64,000 bases of DNA from Populus alba (Eukaryota > Streptophyta > Magnoliopsida > Malpighiales > Salicaceae): assembly GCF_005239225.2 (NCBI RefSeq), contig NC_133294.1:620001-684000 (forward strand), read 5' to 3'. A program made the translations under genes and the position numbers. Shown in pieces: positions 11,411-22,600 of the stretch (its first letter is position 1; each line of letters opens with the position of its first letter). Below the pieces are notes generated by a model, which did no database searches, had not been told where the DNA came from, and saw only the letters and a list, made by a program, of their open reading frames with translations.

Positions 11411-12550
11411 TATTTTTAGGGACCGACGTTAACCATTTTAAAAAATAAAATTGCAAATAAGCTCAAAATATAATGTCATTTGAAACAAATAAAAAACACA
11501 CAAGTAAAGGTAACCTTTCTCTAGAAAGGATGTTTTAAGGGTGGTATCTACCTTCCCTTAATCATAACTAACCCAGTACCCGAATCTTTGGGACCAGTGT
11601 TTAATTTGGGATTTCTAGTTCCCTCATATTACTAGATGACGACTCCAATAAAATCTTCATTTCCCCCAATAAAAAAAAATCTTTTTGTTAAATAAAACAA
11701 TAAAAGCGGAGCCGTCGCCCGACGTCGTGTATCGACAGCAGGCGTGCGTGAATTGTTCACTCACGCTTGGGTCAGTGACCCGGCTAGGCCTGCTGGGTCC
11801 AACCCGAAAAAAAGAAGTTAAAAACATTATTTTAAAAAATATATGTGATTTTCTGCAAATGTTGTTACTGTATTTTAATCAATACCGGTTTGTATTTTTA
11901 TACTGTAAAGATACAAATCCGATATTAAAAAATGTTTTGTTTTCATGCATATAGCCAAGTCTCTCAAAAATAAAAGAAAAAAATCATATTGTATTTTCAT
12001 ATAACAAAGAAAATTTCAAAAATATGTATTAGCATGCATTTTGGCTTTAATAACCAGTTTATTAAAGTCACGAGAACTAGGCCAATATTTCAAAAATTCT
12101 AAAAAAACTTATTTTGTTTTCTTTTAATATCTGGGGTTACGACCTTATACGTAAGACGTATGCTGGATATTAAATTCTTTTGTTGACGTAAGAATTACCC
12201 GATAAGATAAGGATCTCCTTACCGAGGAGGGCTTTTCTTAAAACATAGACGAACCAACAACTAGAAAACACGACAAGATCTTAGATTTTATCAGACAATA
12301 AAACAATGCAGCTTACCTTAGGTAGGGCGTATTTGGTGTGCTAATACCTTCCCTTTACACAACCAGTCCCCGTACTCGATCTTTGAGACCAGTTAGGGTT
12401 CCTAGTAACCAAAATACTAGGTGGCGACTCCCATTCTATTTTTCCACTAATAAAAGACAAGAATTCATTGTCTTCACACATTTGCCACATCAGATAAGAT
12501 TTTGAGGGTAGATGTTTTTCGCCGCAATGCCGCACACTTGCGACAAGTAT

Positions 12551-13359
12551 TATGATTACTATTATAATTATAATTATAATTATTATTACTATTGTTATCA
12601 GTACCACCACAACTATTATTATCACTATTATAACTATTACTATTACTATCAATAGCATTAATACTATTATTGTTGTTATTATTATTATCTTTATCATTAT
12701 CAATAATATTATTATCATTATTATTTATATCATCACCATAATTACTGATATGACAACCATCATAACCACCCTAATAAAATATTACTATTATCATTATTAT
12801 CACTATCACAATTATTAATATCATCACCACCATTATTATCTTAATAAATTATTATTATCACCACACTTTCATCATCATCATTATCATTACAATTCTACTA
12901 ATATTATCATTAATTATCATTATTACTATCAACATTACTCTTACACCTACTATTACTATTAGTTGTAGCATTACCACTACTATTATTAATATATATATTT
13001 TTTATCACAATTAATACTATTATTGCAACCATTATTGTCCTTAAAAAAAAAAACTACTATCTACAATTATTATCACCATTAGCAGTTTTATTATTATTAT
13101 TATTATTATTGATTCCATCATTACTAGTACTATTAATATTTTAATTCTTATCACCATCATCGTCATCATCACTATTATTAATATTATTATTACAATTATC
13201 ACAATTATTACTATTATAATAAACTATTATTATTACCATTATCATTAACATTATTATCACTATTATTAATATTGTTAGTATTACTATTACTATTACAACT
13301 ACTATAAGTACCATTATTAGTATTATTATTATTATTATCACAACTATTATTATTATTAT
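12551..13359. repeat. ATT/ATC/ACT-rich low-complexity tract, right part
   Basis: About 800 bases are composed almost entirely of ATT, ATC, ACT and ACC triplets. Reading frames through it give only runs of isoleucine, threonine or asparagine and are not genes. It is bounded on the right by an LTR end at 13360. Confidence 0.9.
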
Positions 13360-15625
13360 TGTCACACCCGACATCGCGATGACCAATTAAAAATAATATT
13401 TCATGGAAAGAACATATTTCTGGCATCTTGTTCTTTAATGGGGAATGGTCTTATTTAAGGAGTCGCCACCTAGTATTATAGTCACTAGGAACCCTGACTG
13501 GTTAGCAGAGATTCTATGGTACGAAACTGGTTACGCAAAGGGAGGATATTATCACCCCTTAAACGTCTTGTCTAAGGCAGGCTGCATTGCTAGTTTTGTC
13601 ATAAATTGCTAACATTTTGTTGGTTTATGCTATGATGGTTTGCGTGTAATATTCCTGACTCTGGCGCTAGTGAATATTCAACTACGAATATTTCCAACTT
13701 TGGCGTTGGTAAATATTCCGCAGCTATAAAAACAAAATAAATTTAAATCAGTATTTTTTTATTCCTGAATCTAGCGCCAATGAATAAATAAATAAAAATA
13801 AATTTATTTTTATGCATGCACATATTTTTTATTTTTCTAGCTAAATAAAATAAAATACAATGAATAAAAATAATATAAATTTAAACCAGTATTTTTATTC
13901 CCCACTCTGGCATTAGTGAATAAACCAATAAATTTACATTATTTTTATTCGTGCATTTACAGTTTTTTTTTCTACCTTTATGCACAAACCGGTAACTAGT
14001 GAATTAAATTGGCCTGTGTACAGTACCCATGCAATTATAATTGCAAAGCAAAGGGAAATGAAGAACTTACCTGTGCAGGAGGCGAAGTCGAAGACGGTGG
14101 CTTGCTTTGGATCCCTCGGTTACTTCTCCCTCCTCTGCTTCTTCTCGTCTTTCACTTTCTTGGGTCGCCTGTTCTCTCTCTGTGTCTGTGTTTGTTCTTC
14201 TTCGTTCTTTTCTTTTCTCCCGGTTCTGTTTCTCCATCTCTTCCTCTTGCTGTTCGTTCCCCCCTGTGTTTACCTTCTGCTTGCAATGGGAACCTCTGCT
14301 GGGCGCTGCTCTCGGTTGAAGCTAGGATCTTGGACACTGCTTCTACTACTCACAATGGCAGCTTGCTGAGAAGAGGATGTATGCTGGTCGCAGTGGTAGC
14401 CTGTTGAGAGGAGCTGCTGTCGTTGGTTGCTGATGGTGTGACTGAAAGTCAAGTTGCTGAAAATAGCACTGCCGCTGCTGGGAAGTGGAGGTTGATGCTG
14501 GTTCTACCACTGCAGCTGAGGGAAGGTTTGGCTGAGGAGCACCCGTCGTCGCTGCTTCAATGAAAAAAAAGTGGAAAATCAAGAATGCTGGAACTTAGGA
14601 GTACTCTTGCTGATGATCACGGTTTTGAACTAAAAGACTCCCACGGTTAAAGACAAAGCTGCAGTTCATGATTTAAAAATCTGCTGTTATTGGAGGAGTG
14701 CATGCTGGACGGCTCATATTATTTCATAAAGGATGATGAAGTGCTGGAGAAGAAGGAGTTGCACTGTTGATCTACTGGTGTGGTCGTCGCTGGTGCCGAA
14801 GGAGGAAACTTGCTGTTGTTGCTGCAATAATTAAAACTTGTGACGATTCAACAGAATTAAGAACAACTGAGTTTTATTCCAGGTGAATACTGTCACTTTT
14901 ACAGAAGTTTTTGGTGCTAAACACAGTAATACAAGGTATTGCTGAGAATCTAACTAGTATTGAAGACTGAAAATGAATTGAAATTGGACTTGACTAGGAT
15001 GGGAGCAAATTCACCCGAATTTCTCTCTTTTCACTCACACAATGTGTATTGTTAATTTTCTCTCCTTTTTTCATTCTGTTGCAGTGCATTATATGCATGC
15101 AGGGTGCCCATCCGTAATAAAAGGATTTATTGGTGTGTTACACGTGTCTATTGACACGTTACTATTTGAAAATGAAACGGTGTGTTTTATGAATTAAGCT
15201 CTTTTCCCGCTTATGCCTCTGTTCAAATCTATTCCTCTGTTTCTTCAAGGCTCATCGTTGGGAGAGTTGCTGTTGGCAGCATGTAACAAAACTCTTCCCT
15301 TCTCTGAAGGTCCCGGTCTCTTCCTTCTTCAAAGAGTGAGGGTGGTGATGTCTAGGCTTTGTCTGTGGAGAAAGAGAGCTGCTGATGGGGTGGTTTGGTC
15401 CCTGGCCAGAAAAGAAAAAAGGTGAAGATGGAGCTTCTTCCCCTATGTTCTGTTCTTGCAAATCGGGGAAGAATAAAGGAAGCTAGCTAAAGGCCAATGA
15501 GGGGAGGGGGCGTTTTATGGCTGGTTCTGAGACTAGGGAAGAAGAGGAAAAAAGCTGGGGGAGGGGGCAGCGGCGGCTAGTCTAGGATTCAGCCGTGCCC
15601 CCTCTTTTTTTTTTTTTTTGTAGGG
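13360..15625 (-). mobile_element. Truncated LTR of the same gypsy family, minus orientation
   Basis: It begins TGTCACACCCGACATCGCG, the reverse complement of the LTR 3' terminus, and continues with the family signature GGAGTCGCCACCTAGTA (about 13460-13476). The reverse of the GA-rich leader is seen at 14100-14270 as a CT-rich stretch. The start of the LTR (high-coordinate end) was not found; similarity fades near 15625, where CACTA-derived sequence begins. Frames of 129-132 codons at 13980-14407 fall in the CT-rich leader and are not credible genes. Confidence 0.65.
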
Positions 15626-16890
15626 TTTATGTGAACGGTCTTACAGGTCTTTAAATAAACAAGAGACCGGCCTTAGTAAGAAAAGAAAATCATAATCCCT
15701 AAATAAAAAGAAAAAACTATCAAAAACTTTTATATAACATAAAATCTAGAAAAATGAAGGAAAAATAACAAAATAGACTTAAACAACATCTTCCAGGCCT
15801 AATTTTAGAATCTTTTATAGTTCAACTAGTTATATCAAGTTAGGCCTCCTATAGAGCCGAGCCTCATAAATCTCCCAAAAATATCTAAACATAATCCATA
15901 ATTGGATAAAAATTTATAATCTTTTAATGCTATTTTATTTTTTTTCTAGTGCAACCAAACTTTCTTTCGAAACTAGCTATGTCCTACTGGTCTATAAATA
16001 TATCTATTATGCTATTTACATAATATTTTAGTGGTAGATCCTCATATAATTATGCAAGATCTTTATTTGACTGCACAAAACCTTCATTTTTTTAGTTCGT
16101 GTTGAGGGATTTTAGGCAAATGTTGAGATCTTTTCAACAATATAAGCCTCGTATATTGAAGTTTCAATATGCACCTTGTTTTATACTTTTTTTTTAAAGG
16201 CTGAACAAGTATATGCATTGAATTAAATAAAAATTGAATAAATAAATGTTTTAATTTTTTAAAAAATAAAAGACAATAGAAATTTATGTAGGATGCATAT
16301 GTGATTACTAACCTCTCTAATGGAAATATCCATGTATAATGAACATGACCTCAAACATTTGCCTCAAACAGAAAATGTATGGGTAGATATTCCATTGAAT
16401 CACAAAAAAATGGAGGGAAAATCATCTCAAATTTATGGATTTTCTGGACGATATTCATTTCAAGTTTTTCTATGTGTTGGGTATGCAACTCACTAAAGCA
16501 TATATCTCTAAAAAAGTGATTGATTTTCGTGAGTGCACTTCATATTTGTTTTTGCAATAAATCCCTATACACAAGTGAAATGATTTTTCTTGCATAAACA
16601 CATGACAATCATGACTTTTTATTTCATACAATCTGTAATTTTTCAAATTCACCGATCTAGATATGTTCGAAGCATATCCATTAGAAAAACACATGCTATT
16701 GCTAGAAAAATAATTGTGTATTCTTGTTTAAAGCAACATTGATTTTGGGCTTTGTGACTAGTAGTCTATCATGCACAAACTCTATATTTTTACGATAACA
16801 AAACAAAGTTATATCCATTCTATTTTTTTTATTGTTCTTTGTCTTCCCTTTCATGGTTATCATTATGTTAAAAAGATTTTCAAACATGTA
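15626..16890 (-). pseudogene. Decayed CACTA (En/Spm) transposase fragment, DUF4218-like (copy 1)
   Basis: Minus-strand translation shows broken segments of the CACTA-associated DUF4218 region: a piece near 16330-16400 containing SMEYLPIH and, further on, HYTW with PLERL, and a piece at 16470-16694 containing KSHDCHVFMQ and FLEIYALV. Several stops and frameshifts separate them. A second copy with the same decay pattern lies at 48541-49810, so the fragment was already broken and lay downstream of the ankyrin gene before units A and B were duplicated. Confidence 0.65.
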
Positions 16891-17118
16891 AACGATTGAA
16901 GCAAGCTTGACATCATATTAGTCAAATACCACCCCATGACACACTATATATATTACATACTAGCTTAAGGCCACCATTGAAGGGAGCAAAACCACATAAA
17001 TATCATGAAAATGGATAACAACGATACATGCTATTACACTCAATATATAATGATCAATGGTAGAGATTCAAACAAACAAGAAAGAGGAAGAACATCCATG
17101 CCAGTTATATATCCCGTG
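16891..17118 (-). other. 3' flank and probable 3' UTR of gene A
   Basis: Closely matches 55180-55368 (gene B) and 61650-61903 (fragment D), including CGATTGAAGCAAGCTTGA and the region just after the stop codon. Conservation in three units suggests transcribed 3' UTR plus flank. Confidence 0.6.
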
Positions 17119-20100
17119 TCAATCTTCTCGACGGAGCTTTTTTCCCCATGGTAGGCAAGGGACAAGAGACGATGAATGAGCTTTCCAGGCTATCTTGAGA
17201 ATGTTTAATGTAGAGCCCATAAATGAGACGTACAGACGGAATTGCATTATTCCAAATACTAAGACAGGAAGGAATGAAGCAATGGAAAGGAGTAATGTTG
17301 TCAACTTCCTCTCTGATTGAATGAGTATCAAAATTGTTGCCCCAAAGGATAGCATGGTCGTTATCACAGAAAAGAAGAGGAAGGTGAAGCCAACAATAAG
17401 TTTTCGAGGAAGAGAGATGTGAAAATCTTGTAGCTCAATCGGAGAGGTCAACAAAGAGAGAAACACCACAAGGGAAGTCAAAGAGCTTGCTAAGGAGACA
17501 ACATCAGAGACAGTGAAAATCACAAAATAGGGAGAGTTGATGAAGTTGGGCTTGCCATTTTCATCAGAACCTCCGGGCACAGTATAGGCAGCAGCAAAGA
17601 CAACAGTAGCAACAAGTGCAGCTACAGTTGAACAAGACTGAGATGTTTCCTTGATCCATTTTTGTGCCTTTTTCAGTTGTTCCTTGTGCGAAATTTCAAA
17701 GCACTCTCTTGCAGTTTTTCCATCATCGTTCAGGAGCGGGACATAATGATCAGGAATTACCTCTTGCACTTGCTGCAATAATTGGGAGATAAATATGAAA
17801 GTTTTAAAAAGGAATTTTTTTACCTTAATTGGAATACAAGATGGATGAAAAGGGCTCACCTCAAACCATTGCAACTCCTCCTGAAGTTGTAGTGCAGGCC
17901 CAGGCTTGGTTACTCCACTGTTTTGTTTTACATCTGCAACTTGGTGCAACAATGAGTTGTTGCTATTATCAACAACTCGACGTAGTCTAGCAAACGGTAT
18001 TTCCTGTTGCTTCACAAAATCGAAGATCTTTTTCTGGCGATACATGACGGCCACATCCAAAATGCTCCGATTCATTTCATCGCGCTGGTCAATAGCTTGA
18101 GGATGGTGTCTTATTATCAGCTTCGCAATCTTTTCTGTTCCCCTTCTAGTTGCAGTAAACAATGGGATCTCCTTTTTAGTAGTCAATGATGACATCGAAG
18201 TTTGTGCTGGTAGACGTTGGGTTTCAGAATCTGCACTTCTTTCAATGACTTATCTTCTTTTATTAGGCTTTCGGCGAATCTCAAAGCAAATACATGCTTT
18301 CTTTTCTGGTCCCAGATTCCTTTTAGCCAGCATACTACATCATGATCGTGCGAAAGGGAATGAAATTAAACATGGATGAGAGCTAGACATTATTATGAAA
18401 TGGAAAGAAATGTTAATAATGATAGTAAAAGGTGAAAACTAAATTTAGTGGAAGCATCTAAAAATAGGATGTGAACCAAAACCACTTTATAACATCGAAT
18501 CACATTTTTTCAAGTACAAAGATTACGTCAGCAAAACGTTTAAACTCATGTTATCATAAAAATAATTTTATATTAATCCACTAATACACCTTTTTAAGTG
18601 ACAATTGGTGTTAAAAATTGGGAAGAACTACTCTGCTTGTGTAGCCCGTGTCCACTAAAAAAAGAAACTGCGACTCAGTTATATAAGAACTAATATTGGC
18701 TACAGGATTCAAATATCGGGTCAAGCCATGAAATTTAAATTCTTATGATTCCTTAATGCTGACATGAATGAAATGTGTTTCATTGCATTGGAGAACTTGA
18801 TCTAATCTGGATATATAAAGGTAGCTCAATAATACCTTCAGGGACCTTTAAATATTTGAGTATGCAGCCTCTTTGATTCCTCTTCGAGACACTCCCCAGA
18901 TCTCCTGAGTTCCTCCCCCGACTGAAGGGACTACGGACACCACCTATCTCCACATTGGTATGATATTGTCCACTTTGGGCCTAAGCCCTCATGGATTTGC
19001 TCTTGGGCTATACCCCAAAAGGCCTCATACCAATGGAAATATTTGTCCATCTTTATATACCCTTGATCCTCCCCATTTCTAGCCAATGTGGGACTTTGGT
19101 TGCATACCCAACAATCCTCCCCTCAAACAAAGGACCACCAAGCCTCCCCTCAAACGATCATTTATCCGTCCACTCTCTATCAACCATGATTCTTCATTCT
19201 CCACTTCACCGTGTTGGGGTTAGGACACGTCCATGAAGCATCCGGAGAGCACTACCTGACTTGAGAGATTGCTCTTTCTAGGTCAACTCCTCTTCACCGT
19301 GTTGGAGCCAGGACACGTCCGTGAAGCACCTGGAGCACACCGCCTATCCAAGAGCTGATCCACGGATCACACGTGATTTGCTTGGGGGGCCCACCACCTT
19401 TTGTTCGGCATTCCAAGGATTCATCCATCATGGCTAACTCCGGGGCAAGGCTCTGATACCACTTGAAGGGACTACGGACACCACCTATCTCCACATTGGT
19501 ATGATATTGTCCACTTTGGGCCTAAGCCCTCATGGATTTGCTCTTGGGCTATACCCCAAAAGGCCTCATACCAATGGAAATATTTGTCCATCTTTATATA
19601 CCCTTGATCCTCCCCATTTCTAGCCAATGTGGGACTTTGGTTGCATACCCAACACCGACCGCTCTCAAGATCTCTCTTATTTGCCAGGCACCAAGTTTGT
19701 ACCTGTGATTTTACCTCGTGGTGATGTTTAACAGGAAGGCCTGCAACATAATTTAGAGTTCAAATTTTATACATATAGGTATTCAAACAAGAATATGTAG
19801 GCAATATTGGAAGGTCTAATAATGTGGTTGGAGTAGGCATACAACGGTAGATGAGTCTTTCAAATATGCCCATGGCAAATCCACTCTCAAAAGCATCTGG
19901 CATTTCGGCTAGAAGTTGAAGAGTAGATATTTGATTTTTGTCCTTCAAGCTGGCGAGCGATTTATCCAGTTCTAGCAACAGTAAAGCTGTCTCTGCATTC
20001 ATGAAATTGGGAAGACAAAAATTATACAATATCTTATATATGTATACTTTTTAAATTTGAGAATTCAATAAAGAGAGGAATTGTTACCAAATTTTTGCCC

Positions 20101-20616
20101 TATGATAGCAGCGCTAAGGATGGACAGTTCATCTACCGTTCTGTGGCTGTGAGTTGGTAATAGGCGGCCGTTATCATCCACGCATTGTCCTGGTTTGGAT
20201 CTGATTAAAAACTCCACTATCTCTGTCTCAGCAAATTCAGCAGCTGTAAACAATGGGGTTTCACCGAAGTCATTTGAAATCGAAAGCAGCTCTGGACAAC
20301 GTTCTACCAAGAGTCTTACAGCCTCATATTTGCCATAGATGGTTGCCTCGTGAAGAGCCGTATTTCCAAATTTGTTTCTTTTCTTGAGAAATTCTGTCTC
20401 AGTTAAAGGTAATTCTCTTTTCTTCATGATTTCAAGTAAATCTTTAAGTGGGTGCTCTGTTTTACTGTACACAGCTAGATGAAGTACAGTATCATTAGAG
20501 GGCGTAACTGGACAGTGGATTTTTTCGAAATGTTCCTGACAGTACTTAATCATGCATTGCCAGTCTCCTTTCATGGCTGCTCCATAAGGTGCATCGTGTT
20601 CTATCTCAGATGCTAT
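17119..20616 (-). pseudogene. Ankyrin-repeat/PGG membrane protein gene A, disrupted
   Basis: Exons by comparison with gene B: 20616-20088, 19992-19789, 19740-18836 (split by a TRIM), 18334-17860 and 17772-17119. Exon 1 carries ankyrin repeats (TVLHLAV, NTALHEATIYG, GETPLFTAAE); the last exon carries the PGG domain (AAYTVPGG) and four membrane segments. Lesions: the codon at the position of the gene-B start reads ATA instead of ATG (20616); exon 3 holds a 732-bp TRIM; exon 4 is 121 nt shorter than in B, which shifts the frame. The 87-bp last intron (17773-17859) is in frame and without stops, so the last two exons still read open from 18195 to 17119. The family acts in defence and salt/ABA responses at membranes (known for ACD6 and ITN1). 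A shortened product from a downstream ATG (20574 or 18195) cannot be excluded. Confidence 0.8.
18923..19654 (-). mobile_element. TRIM retrotransposon inside exon 3 of gene A
   Basis: Two 191-bp terminal repeats (18923-19113, 19464-19654) appear identical by eye, starting TGAAGGGACTACGG and ending CCCAACA. A perfect target duplication CCGAC flanks the element (18918-18922, 19655-19659). A methionine-tRNA primer site (GCTCTGATACCA, about 19450-19461) is beside the right repeat and a purine-tract complement (CCTCCCCTC) beside the left, so it runs on the minus strand, like the gene. The interior holds two diverged copies of a segment with CTTCACCGTGTTGG. There is no coding capacity. The identical repeats indicate a recent insertion. 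Confidence 0.93.
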
Positions 20617-20906
20617 CTACATAAAATCATGTAAGTAACTATTGTTAATGAACAATCTAAACTCAAAGCTAAATATACTGTTAAGTGAAATCCTAAGCAA
20701 GTTTATATTAACTCACAATACCGATCATTAATGTAATGGAAAACAAATTTATCACTCAAAGAGAACTGCAAGTATATCATGCACGTACATGCCTTTTAGT
20801 AATGGAAATGTGTTGGCAGATGATGGCAGTTTAGAGGTTTTAGCGATTAGGGATTGAAATGAAAGTAGTTTGATAGTTAAGATTTTTAGTTTATAGTTTG
20901 GAAATG

Positions 20907-21257
20907 TGATAGAATTAATTTGGTAAGACAAGAAGAAGAAGAAGAATAACAGAGTGGAAAGAATTGTTTAAATGCTTGATTGATAATCTTATTCCTCTTC
21001 TTTGCTGCCTAAATAGGCCAGCAACCTTACAACTGACAAAGCACGAAAATAGCTAGCAATAAAACAGGAAATCCTAACAGATTGGCTCCTAACAAAATAG
21101 CTCTGAAGACATGGAGCACCCACTAATCAGCCTTTTATTTAGTTGACCGATTCTAGTGCAACAGACACCTTACTCACAATTACTGCTCCTAACTTAGTCC
21201 ACTTCACATGTAGCTCCAGGTGTGATTCAACATGTACTCCACGTATGATTCATATCA
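20907..21257 (-). repeat. 3' LTR of the young gypsy element
   Basis: 351 bp; matches 24571-24921 base for base as far as could be read. It is preceded on the minus strand directly by coding sequence, without a purine tract. Confidence 0.93.
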
Positions 21258-21879
21258 TTTTAAGATAGCCAAAATGCCCTCCAACCGGCGAGGAGTGTGC
21301 GTCTGCTAATACTGCAGGTAGTAAGGAGGAGTTTGGGCTCAAGTGGACTTTACCATTTTCCATCCAAACTCCATCTCTGAGAACACAATTGGAGGAACCC
21401 TTCGTACTCAAGGTGGCATAGTAAGGATTAACAATTACCTCTTGTTGCAAGGAAGACCACCAATCTGCGGAGGATAATGAGATGGCCTGAAACTGAAGCA
21501 AGGTGACACGAGATAGAGCATCCGGACCTTGATTATCTCTGCCACGTTTGTACAGTATGGTGTAGTCATATCCCATAAGTTTGGGCAGCCATCTAGCTTG
21601 AGAAGGAGTAGAAATACGTTGCTCCAGTAAGTATTTTAAACTTTGGTGATCGGTTTTGATGATGAACGGTTTGCCCAACAAATACGGTCGCCACTTGCGC
21701 ACAGCTTTCACCACTGCCAACATTTCCTTATCGTAAGTTGAGAGTGCCCTTGCCGACCCTTTCAAGGCTTCACTAAAGAACGCAATTGGTTGATCATTTT
21801 GTGACAGTATAGCTCCTAGACCTGTCCCGCTTGCATCACATTCGACAACAAAGGGCTGCTCAAAATCTGGAAGTCGCAA
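21250..21879 (-). CDS. Gypsy RNase H and truncated integrase zinc-binding region
   Basis: The frame shows the RNase H pattern of gypsy polyproteins: [13 protein letters not shown] near the start, [28 protein letters not shown] and GPDALSRV. It ends at GGHFGYL, where the integrase HHCC finger should begin, and its stop codon lies inside the LTR. It is separated from the reverse transcriptase frame by a one-base shift near 21885-21895. It is part of one broken polyprotein and not a separate gene. It cannot supply integration in cis. Confidence 0.85.
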   Translation of the reverse strand: MRLPDFEQPFVVECDASGTGLGAILSQNDQPIAFFSEALKGSARALSTYDKEMLAVVKAVRKWRPYLLGKPFIIKTDHQSLKYLLEQRISTPSQARWLPKLMGYDYTILYKRGRDNQGPDALSRVTLLQFQAISLSSADWWSSLQQEVIVNPYYATLSTKGSSNCVLRDGVWMENGKVHLSPNSSLLPAVLADAHSSPVGGHFGYLKMI

Positions 21880-22600
21880 AACCGGAGGAGTAAATAAGTG
21901 CTGTCTTTAATTTCAGAAATGCTTCCTGAGATTCAGTTGTCCACCGAAATCCATCCTTGGTTAAGAGCTGTGTCAGAGGTGCAGCAATTGAACCAAAATC
22001 ACGGACGAATTTCCTGTAGTATCCTGCCAACCCAAGGAATCCGCGAACCCCTTTTGCTGAAGTCGGCACAGGCCATTGTTGGACTGAATTGATCTTATTG
22101 GGGTCTACCGCAACCCCCTCCCATGAAATTCGGTGGCCTAAGTAGTCAACCATTAAAACCCCAAATTGGCACTTGGATGCTTTGACAAACAACTGATGAG
22201 TGGTCAGGAGTTGGAGGACCACTTTAAGATGTTGTAAATGCTCGTCCCAAGACTTGCTGTACACCAGAATATCATCAAAAAAAACCAAGACAAACCTCCG
22301 TAAATAAGGTCGAAAAATGTCATTCATTAAGTTCTGGAATGTGGCGGGAGCGTTAGTCAAACCAAAAGGCATCACAAGGAACTCGTAATGACCATCATGA
22401 GTGCGGAAGGCAGTTTTGGAGATGTCGTCGTCACAAACCCTTATTTGATGATAGCCAGACCTCAAATCTAACTTCGAAAAATATTTTGCACCTTGCAATT
22501 CATCTAATAACTCGTCAATAACTGGAATTGGAAACTTATCTTTAATTGTGATGTCGTTGAGAGCACGATAATCCACGCAAAACCGCCACGAGCCATCAGA
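21860..22600 (-). CDS. Gypsy reverse transcriptase segment
   Basis: Contains [43 protein letters not shown] and the catalytic FFDDILVYS, followed by LGHRIS and the connection region [13 protein letters not shown]. All catalytic aspartates are visible. Upstream it is cut from the gag-protease frame by a one-base insertion in an A8 run (plus-strand T run 22601-22608). Such homopolymer slips may be real or sequencing errors; identical LTRs nearby argue that few mutations have accumulated. Confidence 0.88.
   Translation of the reverse strand, partial: SDGSWRFCVDYRALNDITIKDKFPIPVIDELLDELQGAKYFSKLDLRSGYHQIRVCDDDISKTAFRTHDGHYEFLVMPFGLTNAPATFQNLMNDIFRPYLRRFVLVFFDDILVYSKSWDEHLQHLKVVLQLLTTHQLFVKASKCQFGVLMVDYLGHRISWEGVAVDPNKINSVQQWPVPTSAKGVRGFLGLAGYYRKFVRDFGSIAAPLTQLLTKDGFRWTTESQEAFLKLKTALIYSSGFATSRF

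Larger units (their letters stand above)
7951..12545 (+). mobile_element. Solo LTR, 4.6 kb, Tat/Ogre-like gypsy family
   Basis: The sequence starts TGTTGTTACC, ends TTGCGACA, and is flanked by a perfect 5-bp duplication AGTAT (7946-7950, 12546-12550), so this is a single LTR left by recombination. It carries a TATA box and GA-rich leader (about 8709-9200), a 97-bp tandem array (9489-9895), a 193-bp duplication (11028-11410), and two related copies (about 11510-11650 and 12300-12440) of the GGCGACTCC-containing 3' region found in other LTRs of this family here. It has no coding region. The lineage name is inference from the LTR style, since no internal domain is present. Confidence 0.8.

Noticed and set aside
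12341..13426. Several frames rich in Ile, Thr or Asn
   Set aside because: They read through the ATT/ATC low-complexity tract; the residues simply mirror the triplets.
13980..14582. Frames of 60-132 codons on both strands
   Set aside because: They overlap each other in a CT-rich LTR leader and resemble no family.
17773..17859. Coding continuation between the last two exons of gene A
   Set aside because: The open frame is fortuitous: it has GT..AG borders, matches the intron position of B and C, and is not conserved as protein.
18923..19654. Cassandra-type TRIM
   Set aside because: The repeats lack a 5S rRNA-like segment, so it is treated as another TRIM family.
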